Assembly: GCA_937941765.1 (NCBI GenBank)
Contig: CALDGQ010000021.1
Location: 44,417 to 108,416, forward strand
DNA length: 64,000 bases
Source: an uncultured Saprospiraceae bacterium
GTDB taxonomy: Bacteria; Bacteroidota; Bacteroidia; Chitinophagales; Saprospiraceae
Direction: 5' to 3'
The number at the start of each line of letters is the position of its first letter. Position 1 is the first letter of the stretch. Below are positions 45,805 through 54,516 of the stretch, one piece after another. Under the pieces are notes generated by a model. The model ran no database searches. It saw nothing but the letters and a program-made list of their open reading frames with translations, and was not told the origin of the DNA. Made by a program: the position numbers and the translations under genes.

Positions 45805-48795
45805 CTAAAAGTGTGTTTCCAAAAACCACTTACGGTATTCCGTAATCGATTTAGATTTTAATATGGAACGGTAATTAGATTGATTCACTGCAAACAATTC
45901 AAATGCATCATCATTCTTTCCAATGAACTTTTTCTTCTGTCGCATCACTTCGCTATAGTATTCCATTGCAATATCTTTGGTCTTAAATCTTCTTATTACC
46001 ACAATTGGTGTACTTGTATCTGCTCCTAAGAATACATTAGAGATTCTCAATTTATCAAGTTTATGATATTCTCTATTGTAATCAGAAATCTTTGTTTTAG
46101 CCTCTTCTAAAGAAGTTTTCTTTCCATCAAGAACTGCAATTATGTAGTGCACTTTATTGTCCTCAACTTTGAATTCTGAGTTACCACTTGATTTATCTCC
46201 ACCAGCGATTCCTCCACTTACTTTACTTCCTAGCAAACGAAGAATCTCTTTGGCTCTCTTCTCCTCATCTGTATTAGGATGTTTAGCAACTACCTCTTTC
46301 AAAGCATTGATGTAAGCATCTTTTCCTTTCAAATTTCCAATACAAAGAGCAGACAATAATTGAAACTTAGGTTTTAATTTATTGGTTGGTCCAAACATCT
46401 CATCTGACTTACCGATTTTTTCAAATGATTTTTGATATTTTCCATTTTCAAAATCAACATAAGTCTCTTTATAATAACGGCTTAATTTATTCGCTTCCTC
46501 TTGAGATGCCTTCAAGAAATCAGGGTCTTGAAGGACTCTGGCATAAGTTGATTCTCCAAATTCCTTGGTTATTAAATCAAAATAACGTTTCGCATCTACT
46601 TTGTTATTCAAATCTGTATGTGCAAGATATAAGTTGTACCAGGTATCTAATTTCAAAGTAGTTTCAGGATATCGATCCATTAAACCTTCGTGTGTGATCA
46701 CCGCTTTGTCATTTCTTTCCAACCGATCTCTGTACAACGTTCCTAATTCGAACATTGCATTTTGAATCGCCATATTGGCCTTGTCACGTTGATCTTTCGT
46801 ACGAGGAACTGCTTTTAAAATATTTAATAACTCTTGATCAAGGTCTTCTAAATCAACATCTTCAACAATACTTTCGTCATCCTCGATATTAGAAAGGCCA
46901 CGTTTGTTGGCTCTTCGCCAATTATCCTCTAAAGGTCTATTTGCCCATCTTCTATCAAAATCTCTTTTTCCTTTTTTAATTGAACGTTCATTATATGCCC
47001 ACCAAGTACTTGGCTCACCACCACCTCCAATGTTAGGACCACCTACTCTATTTCTATCCAATGAAGGCGCATTACGACCACCTAATTTTCTACCTGGATC
47101 AGGTTTGCCATTTTTCATCCCAGCTTCTTTAGCTGCCTTTCGCTCTGCATCTTGTTTTTCTTTGATTGCCAAAGCTAGATCTTGTTGCTGCTTTGGTGTC
47201 ATTTGAGCAATCGTTAATAGACTGTCTTGCAAATTGATAATATTGATGTTCTTCGCAATGTCTGTTAAGTTGGCAGCATAACGTGCTACTTCATCATAAC
47301 GCTCATCCGTATTTGGAAGCACCATCAATGTACTGTCATAATAATTTTTCGCAGCAACAAAGGTCTCATCTTCATAATACAATCTTGCTAATTGTAAATA
47401 AGATTCTGCACGCTGAGATTTGTTGCCATTATTGTTTGCTAAGGATAATACCAAGTTTTCGATTGCACCTGGCTTGTCATTAGTTTTCATAGCAATGTCC
47501 GCTAATGCATAATAGATCTGATCTCTAAATTCTTCATTCTTAACATCCTTCAACATCTTGTTTAATGTCTTTACAACAGAAGCTTTTGTTGCTTTTCCAC
47601 TATCCCAAGAGTTGGTTGCTAAATTCAATTTAGAAGCAAATTCCATATCGTAAGTCGGATTATACTTCAGTACTTGTTCAAATCCTGCATATGCTTGTTC
47701 ACCACGATTATTCATCTCATGGATTTGTGCAATTATATAAGCATACCTTGCTTTTTCTTTTTTCTTTCTGGCATCTTCTATCGCTTGTTCCAAATGAGGA
47801 ATTGCATCTTCATATTTCTTTTGTCTTAAATAAAAATGGGATTTGACAACCGATAAATCTCTACGGATATCTTTATGCGTTTTACCACTTTCTTCTAAAT
47901 CACGGATGTATCGCATTGCTTCATCATAGCTTTGTCTTTCAATCAATGTTCTTGCTAACCAAAGTTTTGCATCTTGATAAGCAGGTCGGTGTTTGAAAAC
48001 ATAACTTTCTGGTTTTTCAGATGGATCCTTAATTTTCGGTTCCGTCTTCTTAGCTTTCGTTTTTTCTTGGTCAACTACCTTCGTTTTTGGTGTTTCGATT
48101 TTGGTATCGACGGTTGTAGTTGGCTTTTTGGTAACCTTCTTAAGACCACTTCCAGGTTTCTTCTTTTTCTTCTTCTTTTTCTTTTTGCTTTGGCCTTGCG
48201 TAAATCCCTTTTTCTTTTTCTTCTTCTTTTTCTTAGCAACAGGAGCTCTTTCTCCACCATCTTTAGAGACTTTTTTCATCCCTGAAGATCCTTTTTTCTT
48301 AGTACTCTTCTTTTTCTTGCTTTTCTTTTTCTTAGCATTTCTATCGACCTTTTCTTTTCCTTCTTCATCAAATTGCGACAACATATACATCAAAGACTCT
48401 TCTGAAGATTCGTAGTCTGTTTTTATATATTGAGCTTGACCCAGTAGCAAATAACAATCATCTGTCCAATGACTGACACGATGTAAGTTCACCACAACGG
48501 ATACTTTCTTGATAGCTTCATCTAGATTGGAGCTAACGGCTTCTGGATTGGGTGCATCAACATAAGGAAAAACTGGTAGTACTTGATTGTAATTATCTTG
48601 ATGCTGCTCATTGAGCGTTGCGATGCTTTCGTCCATTAAAACGTCGGCATTGAAATATCCATTAAACTTAGAAGTTGTATTGTGATATAACTTTCCTAAT
48701 TTAGATACATCGCTTCTCGATTTTTTCTTAGTTCCACAGCTACAAGCGATGGTTATTGCAAAAAGGACGAAAAATATTCTGGTAAGCTGTTTCAA
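45805..48795 (-). CDS. porW: TPR lipoprotein, PorW/SprE-like (type IX secretion)
   Basis: A 996-aa lipoprotein (signal KQLTRIFFVLFAITIACSC; lipid Cys at 18 or 20) made mainly of TPR units (LWLARTLIERQSYDEAMRYIRDL, YEDAIPHLEQAIEDARK, GAIENLVLSLANNNGNKSQR). The start of the mature part, KLGKLYHNTTSKFNGYFNAD, followed by NYNQVLPVFPY, matches the pattern that I recall for SprE/PorW, a periplasmic lipoprotein needed by the type IX secretion and gliding machinery. A very lysine-rich insert (about residues 150-220, poly-K runs) interrupts the first TPR region. A degenerate sequence of prolines and GRKLGGR follows near 570. The family call is by pattern only; other long TPR lipoproteins are possible. 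Confidence 0.8.
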   Translation of the reverse strand: MKQLTRIFFVLFAITIACSCGTKKKSRSDVSKLGKLYHNTTSKFNGYFNADVLMDESIATLNEQHQDNYNQVLPVFPYVDAPNPEAVSSNLDEAIKKVSVVVNLHRVSHWTDDCYLLLGQAQYIKTDYESSEESLMYMLSQFDEEGKEKVDRNAKKKKSKKKKSTKKKGSSGMKKVSKDGGERAPVAKKKKKKKKKGFTQGQSKKKKKKKKKKPGSGLKKVTKKPTTTVDTKIETPKTKVVDQEKTKAKKTEPKIKDPSEKPESYVFKHRPAYQDAKLWLARTLIERQSYDEAMRYIRDLEESGKTHKDIRRDLSVVKSHFYLRQKKYEDAIPHLEQAIEDARKKKEKARYAYIIAQIHEMNNRGEQAYAGFEQVLKYNPTYDMEFASKLNLATNSWDSGKATKASVVKTLNKMLKDVKNEEFRDQIYYALADIAMKTNDKPGAIENLVLSLANNNGNKSQRAESYLQLARLYYEDETFVAAKNYYDSTLMVLPNTDERYDEVARYAANLTDIAKNINIINLQDSLLTIAQMTPKQQQDLALAIKEKQDAERKAAKEAGMKNGKPDPGRKLGGRNAPSLDRNRVGGPNIGGGGEPSTWWAYNERSIKKGKRDFDRRWANRPLEDNWRRANKRGLSNIEDDESIVEDVDLEDLDQELLNILKAVPRTKDQRDKANMAIQNAMFELGTLYRDRLERNDKAVITHEGLMDRYPETTLKLDTWYNLYLAHTDLNNKVDAKRYFDLITKEFGESTYARVLQDPDFLKASQEEANKLSRYYKETYVDFENGKYQKSFEKIGKSDEMFGPTNKLKPKFQLLSALCIGNLKGKDAYINALKEVVAKHPNTDEEKRAKEILRLLGSKVSGGIAGGDKSSGNSEFKVEDNKVHYIIAVLDGKKTSLEEAKTKISDYNREYHKLDKLRISNVFLGADTSTPIVVIRRFKTKDIAMEYYSEVMRQKKKFIGKNDDAFELFAVNQSNYRSILKSKSITEYRKWFLETHF

Positions 48796-48995
48796 ACTGA
48801 AAAGAATTTTAATTTTGTTACGAATATAAAATATTGAAAATTAGGTGGTTTACGCTCAAAAATCATCAATATAGCTCTATCAAATATACTAAACAGCTAT
48901 AAAGTTTGTTTCAATTAAACATACATATATACCGACCCACAAAGAATAAACTTGAAGAGTGCAAATTTATTTCAATTTTAACTAAAAATTGAACA

Positions 48996-49886
48996 ATGTC
49001 TGACCAAAAAATAAAGGGAAAAAAATGGTTCAATCGACTCAAAGATAACTATCGATTGGTCATAATGAACAATGATACTTTCGAAGAAGTCGGTTCATAT
49101 AAGCTTTCATTGTTAAATGTTTACATTTTGCTGAGTACTGCAGCCATCCTTTTCGCCTTTTTAATCCTGATTTTTATTGTTTTTACCCCTGCAAAAAGGT
49201 TAATTCCAGGTTATGGTGATACTACTTCTCGGCTTGAATTAATGCGATTAAATGAAAAAATTGAGGAATTGGAAGAACAAGCCTCCATCCATAAAACCTA
49301 TTCCGAAAGTTTTAGAAAAATACTGGTCGGTGATGTGCAATCCATTGAAGACGTAGAAGCAGGTAGTAATATACTTCCAGATTCGATTACCAATGTCGAA
49401 CGAATACGGGAAGATGATTTGTTACGTAAAGAAATGGAATTGGAAGATTTACTGCTTGAAAGAGAATTGTTATCAAAAGCAGCTAATATTTCAACAAAGG
49501 AAGTACCATTGGAGCAGTTATTTTTTATCCCACCATTGACTGGACTTGTAAGTGCAGGTTTTGATGCAGATATCAAACATTATGGTATCGATATATTAGC
49601 ACCTAAAAATACACCGGTCAAATCCATCATGGATGGATATGTGATTAATTCCGATTGGACATTAGAAACAGGCAATACCATCAGCGTTCAACATACAAAT
49701 AATATCATTTCAAGCTATAAACACAATTCTGTCTTATTAAAGAAAATCGGAGATGCTGTAAAAGCTGGTGAAGCACTTGCCATCATCGGAAATACTGGTA
49801 CTTTATCCAATGGACCGCACCTACATTTTGAACTATGGCATAAAGGAAAAGCAGTTGATCCATCAGAATATATCATTTTTGAATAA
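48996..49886 (+). CDS. Membrane-anchored M23 (LytM) peptidase
   Basis: A 296-aa inner-membrane protein: a basic cytoplasmic N-terminus with the NYRLVIMNNDTFEEVGSYKLS motif, one transmembrane helix (VYILLSTAAILFAFLILIFIVF), a coiled coil (about 75-125, LELMRLNEKIEELEEQ) and a periplasmic LytM domain. Catalytic residues are intact: HYGIDI (His and Asp ligands), the middle HTNNIISSYKHN and HLHFELW with the paired His. It probably cleaves peptidoglycan cross-links in growth or division. Divergent from the PorW-like gene. Confidence 0.92.
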   Translation: MSDQKIKGKKWFNRLKDNYRLVIMNNDTFEEVGSYKLSLLNVYILLSTAAILFAFLILIFIVFTPAKRLIPGYGDTTSRLELMRLNEKIEELEEQASIHKTYSESFRKILVGDVQSIEDVEAGSNILPDSITNVERIREDDLLRKEMELEDLLLERELLSKAANISTKEVPLEQLFFIPPLTGLVSAGFDADIKHYGIDILAPKNTPVKSIMDGYVINSDWTLETGNTISVQHTNNIISSYKHNSVLLKKIGDAVKAGEALAIIGNTGTLSNGPHLHFELWHKGKAVDPSEYIIFE

Positions 49887-49893
49887 AAAGCCG

Positions 49894-49901
49894 TATCTTT
49901 G
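49894..49901 (+). promoter_or_regulatory. Possible -7 promoter box before the HAD-like gene
   Basis: TATCTTTG matches the TAnnTTTG box exactly, just after the LytM gene stop. The nearest upstream TTTG (49878-49881) is only 12 bp away, shorter than usual, and the next start is 112 bp downstream. Confidence 0.3.
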
Positions 49902-50012
49902 CATTTCGCCTACTTTTCTTGATTTTACACGTAAAAAAAGCGTGTTTATGATAAAATAGCCTTTAAAACTGATGTTTTATTGGTAATAAAATGACGAGAT
50001 ACAAATAATAAC

Positions 50013-50438
50013 ATGGAAAATAATAAAGAATTAAACAAAGCCTTCAATGACCAAGGTGAAGCAATTAGCCCAATCCTGCCAGATGAAGTGAAAAATTTCC
50101 TAATTGATATTGATGGAACCATTTGTGATGATATTCCAAATGAAGAACCGGAAAGAATGGGGACTTGCCTTCCTTATATGGATGCTTTAAAAATTGTCAA
50201 TAAGTGGTATGACGAAGGTCACATCATTACTTTCTTTACGTCTCGTACGGAAGAACATCGTGCTGTTACAGAAGAGTGGTTGAAAAAACACAATTTCAAA
50301 TGGCACGGTATCTTGATGGAAAAACCACGTGGTGGAAATTATCACTGGATCGACAATCACATTGTTAAGGCAACAAGATTCAAAGGTCGATTTACAGACT
50401 TAGTTGTCAAGGAAAAGAAAATTGAGGTTTTCAAATAA
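50013..50438 (+). CDS. HAD-superfamily hydrolase-like protein
   Basis: A 141-aa cytoplasmic protein. Motif I is in NFLIDIDGTICDDI (nucleophile Asp in DIDGT), motif II is TFFTSRTEEH, a lysine follows in LMEKPRGGNYHW, and DNHIV provides the weak acidic motif. It is shorter than most HAD enzymes (no full cap), resembling the small HAD proteins found in surface-polysaccharide loci. Substrate unknown. A palindromic terminator lies just downstream. Confidence 0.82.
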   Translation: MENNKELNKAFNDQGEAISPILPDEVKNFLIDIDGTICDDIPNEEPERMGTCLPYMDALKIVNKWYDEGHIITFFTSRTEEHRAVTEEWLKKHNFKWHGILMEKPRGGNYHWIDNHIVKATRFKGRFTDLVVKEKKIEVFK

Positions 50439-50447
50439 AGAATAAAT

Positions 50448-50479
50448 AAAAAATGGAGCTTAATTAAGCTCCATTTTTT
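50448..50479. terminator. Perfect 32-bp palindromic terminator
   Basis: Bases 50448-50463 and 50464-50479 are exact reverse complements; the core is TGGAGCTTAATTAAGCTCCA flanked by A6 and T6. It ends the HAD-like gene and serves as a terminator in both directions. Confidence 0.85.
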
Positions 50480-50513
50480 ATTTACACATTTGAAATTATA
50501 TTGTTAATAATAT

Positions 50514-50738
50514 TTATTCTTCCTTTATAATTTTCCTAAATCCTGTCAGCCCATCATTCGATACTACTTTGCCAAAGTAAATGCCCGCCACAAGTTTCTT
50601 AACATCTATTTCGCTTTTATGACGGTTAGACAATATCTCCCTTCCTAGTTGATCATAGATAGTAATACTTTGAAAGCTTGGAGAGAAATAATTTGTCAAT
50701 AAAATATTATCTGTTTTGTACAGTTCAATTTCTGTCAT
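50514..50738 (-). pseudogene. Orphan type A T9SS sorting-domain fragment
   Basis: A 74-codon frame whose sequence is that of a C-terminal sorting domain: SITIYDQLGREILS, IDVKKLVAGIYFGKVV and FRKIIKEE. It has no signal peptide, and in the same frame an upstream TAA (near 50821) shows that no cargo domain precedes it. The best reading is the leftover tail of a lost secreted protein. A short functional protein is less likely because the domain works only at the end of exported cargo. Confidence 0.65.
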
Positions 50739-50910
50739 AAATTGAAATATTGATAGGCGAAAATGTAATTTAATTGTTACAGCATCACAAACGATGCAAA
50801 AATCGTAACCATTTTACTTTAATGCTATCTTGCAATACTTTTAAACACTGATATGTTTTTCGTATCTTTTAGCGATAACCTAACAAATTTTAGGTGAAAC
50901 CTTCTGAAGT

Positions 50911-53481
50911 ATGTATTGGACACGAGGCATTTTTATACAAATTCTTTTTTTCTCACTTTGGGGAACCTTATCTGGTCAACCATTTCCTTGTGATGGTCGT
51001 TTAATATTGGCTGCTGTACAGAATAATACCTCAACCTACAATATCACTTTTGGACCATTCGGTGCTGTGTATTATGAACCTATTACTGTTTTTCTCGATG
51101 AACAGTTTGATGCATTAGGATTCAATCCGAAAGACAATTTTATTTACGGCGTTCAATCGACTACCAATGCGATCGCTCGACTTCAATCAGAAGGTAGTTA
51201 TGAATTGTTGAGTTCAGAAAATCAAGTCAGCACTTTTGCTGGTGATTGTTCACCAGATGGTTTATACTTTTGTCATGACAATGACCTAAATCAAATCTTA
51301 GTCTTTGAGGTGGTCAACAATTTCCAACAAGTCAATCAAATAGACCTTTTCTGGAGTCCGTTTTCTCCAAATAGTGGAACCTTTACAACTCGTCTTGATG
51401 ATTTTGCAATTGACCCTAACAATCCTAACATTGCTTATGCGTTTCATGGCAATTCCAGTCAAGATGAATATGAACCTGAATCGACTCAAGGAAAATTGGT
51501 ATCTATCAACTTAGATTTTACAGATCCTGATGTTGGGATGGTCACTCCTATCGCTACCATTCCAGAAAATGTAATTCTAAAATTAGAAAGTCTCTTTTTT
51601 ACAGCAGGTGGACAGTTGTTTGGTTATGGACCTTATACGCTCGGACCTATTGTCGCAAGTCGGTTAATTTCTATCAATCCATTTACAGGAGAAGCAAATG
51701 TTGAAGGAATTTCTAGCCCTCAATCAACGATTAGTGATGGCTGTTCTTGTCCTTACAATCTTACTTTCACAAATAATCCAACACCCAATTTTGTTACTTG
51801 CAGTGATTCTGAATTGACATACACATTGACGATCAACAATCAATCGAATGAGGAATTACCCAATTTACTCTTAACAAACACAATTCCTGAAGGAATGATC
51901 ATCTCAGATATTTCCGGAAATTTTGATGGGACTATTTCCCCTGGCACTGGTGTCGGAACAAGAATTATTGATATCACTAACTTAAATATTCCTCCTAGAG
52001 CGTTGATTGTTATAAATATTGAAACAAATATAATAGATATTCCAATCGGCCTGACTGCCAATAAAGCAAACTTGTCAAACTTGCCTCCCCTATTTGGCGG
52101 TAATCTCAGTTCGGATGATCCAAATACAATTGGATATGTTGGAGATTCTACCCGATTTTATTCCGATCCCCGAAATATTGAAGATGTGGAATTGACGATT
52201 ATTCCCCCCTCTAATTGCTTGGATCCGAACGATGCACAAGTAATCATTAGTTCACCTCAATTGCTCTCCAATCAATCTTATCAAATCAAATTAATCAATC
52301 AAGAATGGGATGAATTTGATTTAAATATTTTGGTCAACAATGAAAATACGTTTGTGTTGGATAGTATGACTGTTGGCGAATATCAATTAGCAGAAGTTAC
52401 CCCAGAAAATAGTGAATGTAGTTTTAAGTGGCGTGATGAATCCATTTTGATAGAACCTCCAAATGAACAATTGCAAGTCACGGCTGAAAGTAATAGTCCA
52501 ATTTGTGAAGGGGTTCCATTGATTCTTGGAGGAACGATTGCGCCAAGTGGAACCGTTACATGGACCGGACCAGAAGGATTGATAGCTTCGGAAATCAATA
52601 CTACAATTGATAGTTCAATTTTGGAACAAAGTGGAATCTATGAAATGATTGCTACTTATGGTGCCTGTGAACAAATTAGAGAACTTGAAATATTCATTGC
52701 ACCCGACATTGAAGCTGAGATAACTGGAAAGTCAGCATACTGCGAAAGAGAATCCATGCATTTAGCAGCATCTGGTATTGGAGAACAATTGACCTTTGAA
52801 TGGTTGGGACCAGACAACCTTGCTTCCACAGACTCATCTATAAATATTTCATCGATGTCACTTAAAAATGAAGGTATATATCAAGTTGTAATTGATAATA
52901 GTTATTGCCTTGACACTGCTAATGCATTTATTTCAATGCTACCTTCACCGACCATAATATTACCTTACAAGATAGAAACTGATTTCTGTCAACCTGTTCA
53001 AATCAAACCAGAAATCACGGGAGATCATGATGTCAATTATTCTTGGACACCCAACTCGGGATTAAATTGCTATGATTGTTCTGCGCCAGAATTGCAAGTA
53101 CCATTTTCACCCCGATATCGTTTGACTGTTGTAAATGATTATTTATGTGCCGATACCGCTGCTGTCAGAACTGCTTTGTCAAAGGAAAACTTGATTTATG
53201 TCCCAAATGTATTTAGCCCCAACTTTGATGGTTTCAATGATATTTTTCAAATGTTTCCTAGCTGCGGGGTTTCAAAAATTAAAAATCTTAAAATTGTCGA
53301 TCGTTGGGGAGCCATCATTTATTCAAAAAATAATGTTGATCATTTTGATCCTCAACATTTTTGGGATGGTTTTGTAAAAGACAAAATCGGTACTGCTGAT
53401 GTATATATGTGGCAAGTTGAAATTGAACTGGTGGATGGGAGCACTCAGAAATTATTTGGGGATGTTAGTTTGATTCGGTAA
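50911..53481 (+). CDS. Large surface protein with type B T9SS sorting domain
   Basis: An 856-aa exported protein: signal peptide (GIFIQILFFSLWGTLSGQ), an N-terminal region with propeller-like repeats (FDALGFNPKDNFIYGVQ, CSPDGLYFCHDNDLNQILVF), a DUF11-like repeat (FVTCSDSELTYTLTINNQSNEELPNLLLTNTIPEG), Ig-like/PKD-like domains (PICEGVPLILGGTIAPSGTVTWTGP, CEQIRELEIF) and a C-terminal type B sorting domain (YVPNVFSPNFDGFNDIF, IVDRWGAIIY, FWDGFVKDKIG, ending GDVSLIR). It is probably secreted through the type IX system and displayed or released. Function unknown; an adhesin role is inference. Confidence 0.85.
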   Translation: MYWTRGIFIQILFFSLWGTLSGQPFPCDGRLILAAVQNNTSTYNITFGPFGAVYYEPITVFLDEQFDALGFNPKDNFIYGVQSTTNAIARLQSEGSYELLSSENQVSTFAGDCSPDGLYFCHDNDLNQILVFEVVNNFQQVNQIDLFWSPFSPNSGTFTTRLDDFAIDPNNPNIAYAFHGNSSQDEYEPESTQGKLVSINLDFTDPDVGMVTPIATIPENVILKLESLFFTAGGQLFGYGPYTLGPIVASRLISINPFTGEANVEGISSPQSTISDGCSCPYNLTFTNNPTPNFVTCSDSELTYTLTINNQSNEELPNLLLTNTIPEGMIISDISGNFDGTISPGTGVGTRIIDITNLNIPPRALIVINIETNIIDIPIGLTANKANLSNLPPLFGGNLSSDDPNTIGYVGDSTRFYSDPRNIEDVELTIIPPSNCLDPNDAQVIISSPQLLSNQSYQIKLINQEWDEFDLNILVNNENTFVLDSMTVGEYQLAEVTPENSECSFKWRDESILIEPPNEQLQVTAESNSPICEGVPLILGGTIAPSGTVTWTGPEGLIASEINTTIDSSILEQSGIYEMIATYGACEQIRELEIFIAPDIEAEITGKSAYCERESMHLAASGIGEQLTFEWLGPDNLASTDSSINISSMSLKNEGIYQVVIDNSYCLDTANAFISMLPSPTIILPYKIETDFCQPVQIKPEITGDHDVNYSWTPNSGLNCYDCSAPELQVPFSPRYRLTVVNDYLCADTAAVRTALSKENLIYVPNVFSPNFDGFNDIFQMFPSCGVSKIKNLKIVDRWGAIIYSKNNVDHFDPQHFWDGFVKDKIGTADVYMWQVEIELVDGSTQKLFGDVSLIR

Positions 53482-53509
53482 TGCAATATTAGTCATGGGA
53501 CACCCTAGC

Positions 53510-54424
53510 CTAAACCTTTCGCCCCACGACATCTCGCAAAGCACCAACCAACTCCGGAAACCGAAACTGAAAACCACTCGCAACAATCTTATCAGCACTC
53601 ACCCGATTACTATTCAAAACCACATCTGCCATCTCACCCATCGCCAAACGCAATGCGAAAGAAGGTACTGGCAAAATCAACGCAGTTTTGTCAAGCGCCT
53701 TTCCGATAGCTTGTGCAAATATTTTGTTATTAACAGGATTGGGACTTACAGCATTGTAGGTTCCATTCAACTCCTTATTTTCGATACTGTAGATAATTAG
53801 ATCAACCATATCATCAATATGAATCCAGGAATAATATTGTTGACCATTTCCAAAATAGGAACCAACGAAAGCGGAATAACTTGGTAGCATTTTGGTCAAG
53901 GCACCTCCTTGTGTAGATAAGACAATCCCAATTCTCAAGGTGACTAAACGATCAGACACACTTTTCATTTGACCTCCTGCAGCTTCCCATTGCTCACAAC
54001 AATCGACCATGAATCCTTTTCCATTTGAAGCACTTGTCTCTTTTAACCATTCATCTTTTCGATCTCCGTAGTAGCCGATTGCACTTGCGGTCACGTAACT
54101 TTTGAGTTGGATATTTCTTTTGTTCAATTCATCATGAAATAAATCAGCACTTTTATTACGACTGTCCAACAATATCTTTTTGTACTTCTCTGTCCATCTT
54201 CCATCTGCGATTCCTGCACCAGCCAGATTGATGATATGGTCAACATTTTCAAAAGCTGCATCATCAATCGTTCCTTTGTTTACATCCCATTGGACATTTT
54301 TGACGCCTTTAATGTTTCGTTTTTTTCGACTTAAAAGGGATAATTGGTGTCCTTTTGCCAATAATTTTTGGGTTAAATGAGTTCCAATCAATCCAGTTCC
54401 ACCTGCAATTAAAATATTAGACAT
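53510..54424 (-). CDS. TIGR01777 family NAD(P)-dependent epimerase-like protein
   Basis: A 304-aa cytoplasmic short-chain dehydrogenase/epimerase-like protein (also known as the SulA/YfcH family). It has the Rossmann glycine motif GGTGLIGTHLTQKLLAKGH, IINLAGAGIADGRW, SAIGYYGDRKDEWLKE (Tyr of the active site), YSWIHIDDMVDLIIY and GTYNAVSPNPV. Substrate unknown. It is divergent from the peptide-binding protein gene and shares a 92-bp promoter region. Confidence 0.92.
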   Translation of the reverse strand: MSNILIAGGTGLIGTHLTQKLLAKGHQLSLLSRKKRNIKGVKNVQWDVNKGTIDDAAFENVDHIINLAGAGIADGRWTEKYKKILLDSRNKSADLFHDELNKRNIQLKSYVTASAIGYYGDRKDEWLKETSASNGKGFMVDCCEQWEAAGGQMKSVSDRLVTLRIGIVLSTQGGALTKMLPSYSAFVGSYFGNGQQYYSWIHIDDMVDLIIYSIENKELNGTYNAVSPNPVNNKIFAQAIGKALDKTALILPVPSFALRLAMGEMADVVLNSNRVSADKIVASGFQFRFPELVGALRDVVGRKV

Positions 54425-54449
54425 ATTGTTTTTTTTCTTTATCGTTTAA

Positions 54450-54480
54450 TTTGTGACAAACCTAATATAGACTATCTTTG
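54450..54480 (+). promoter_or_regulatory. Strong Bacteroidota-type promoter of the peptide importer genes
   Basis: TTTG (54450-54453) is followed after 19 bp by TATCTTTG (54473-54480), an exact match to the Bacteroidota consensus TTTG-N19-TAnnTTTG. Start of transcription is predicted near 54486, about 30 nt before the ATG at 54517. Confidence 0.75.
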
Positions 54481-54516
54481 AAAATAAACAATCGTCCTTC
54501 AACAAAGTTTCAAAGC

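Noticed and set aside
47974..48415. Phe- and Leu-rich plus-strand frames opposite the PorW-like gene
   Set aside because: They are the antisense of the poly-lysine region (AAG/AAA read as CTT/TTT).
54478..54516. Upstream TTG start for the peptide-binding protein
   Set aside because: TTG lies within the -7 promoter box; the ATG at 54517 gives a perfect lipoprotein signal.
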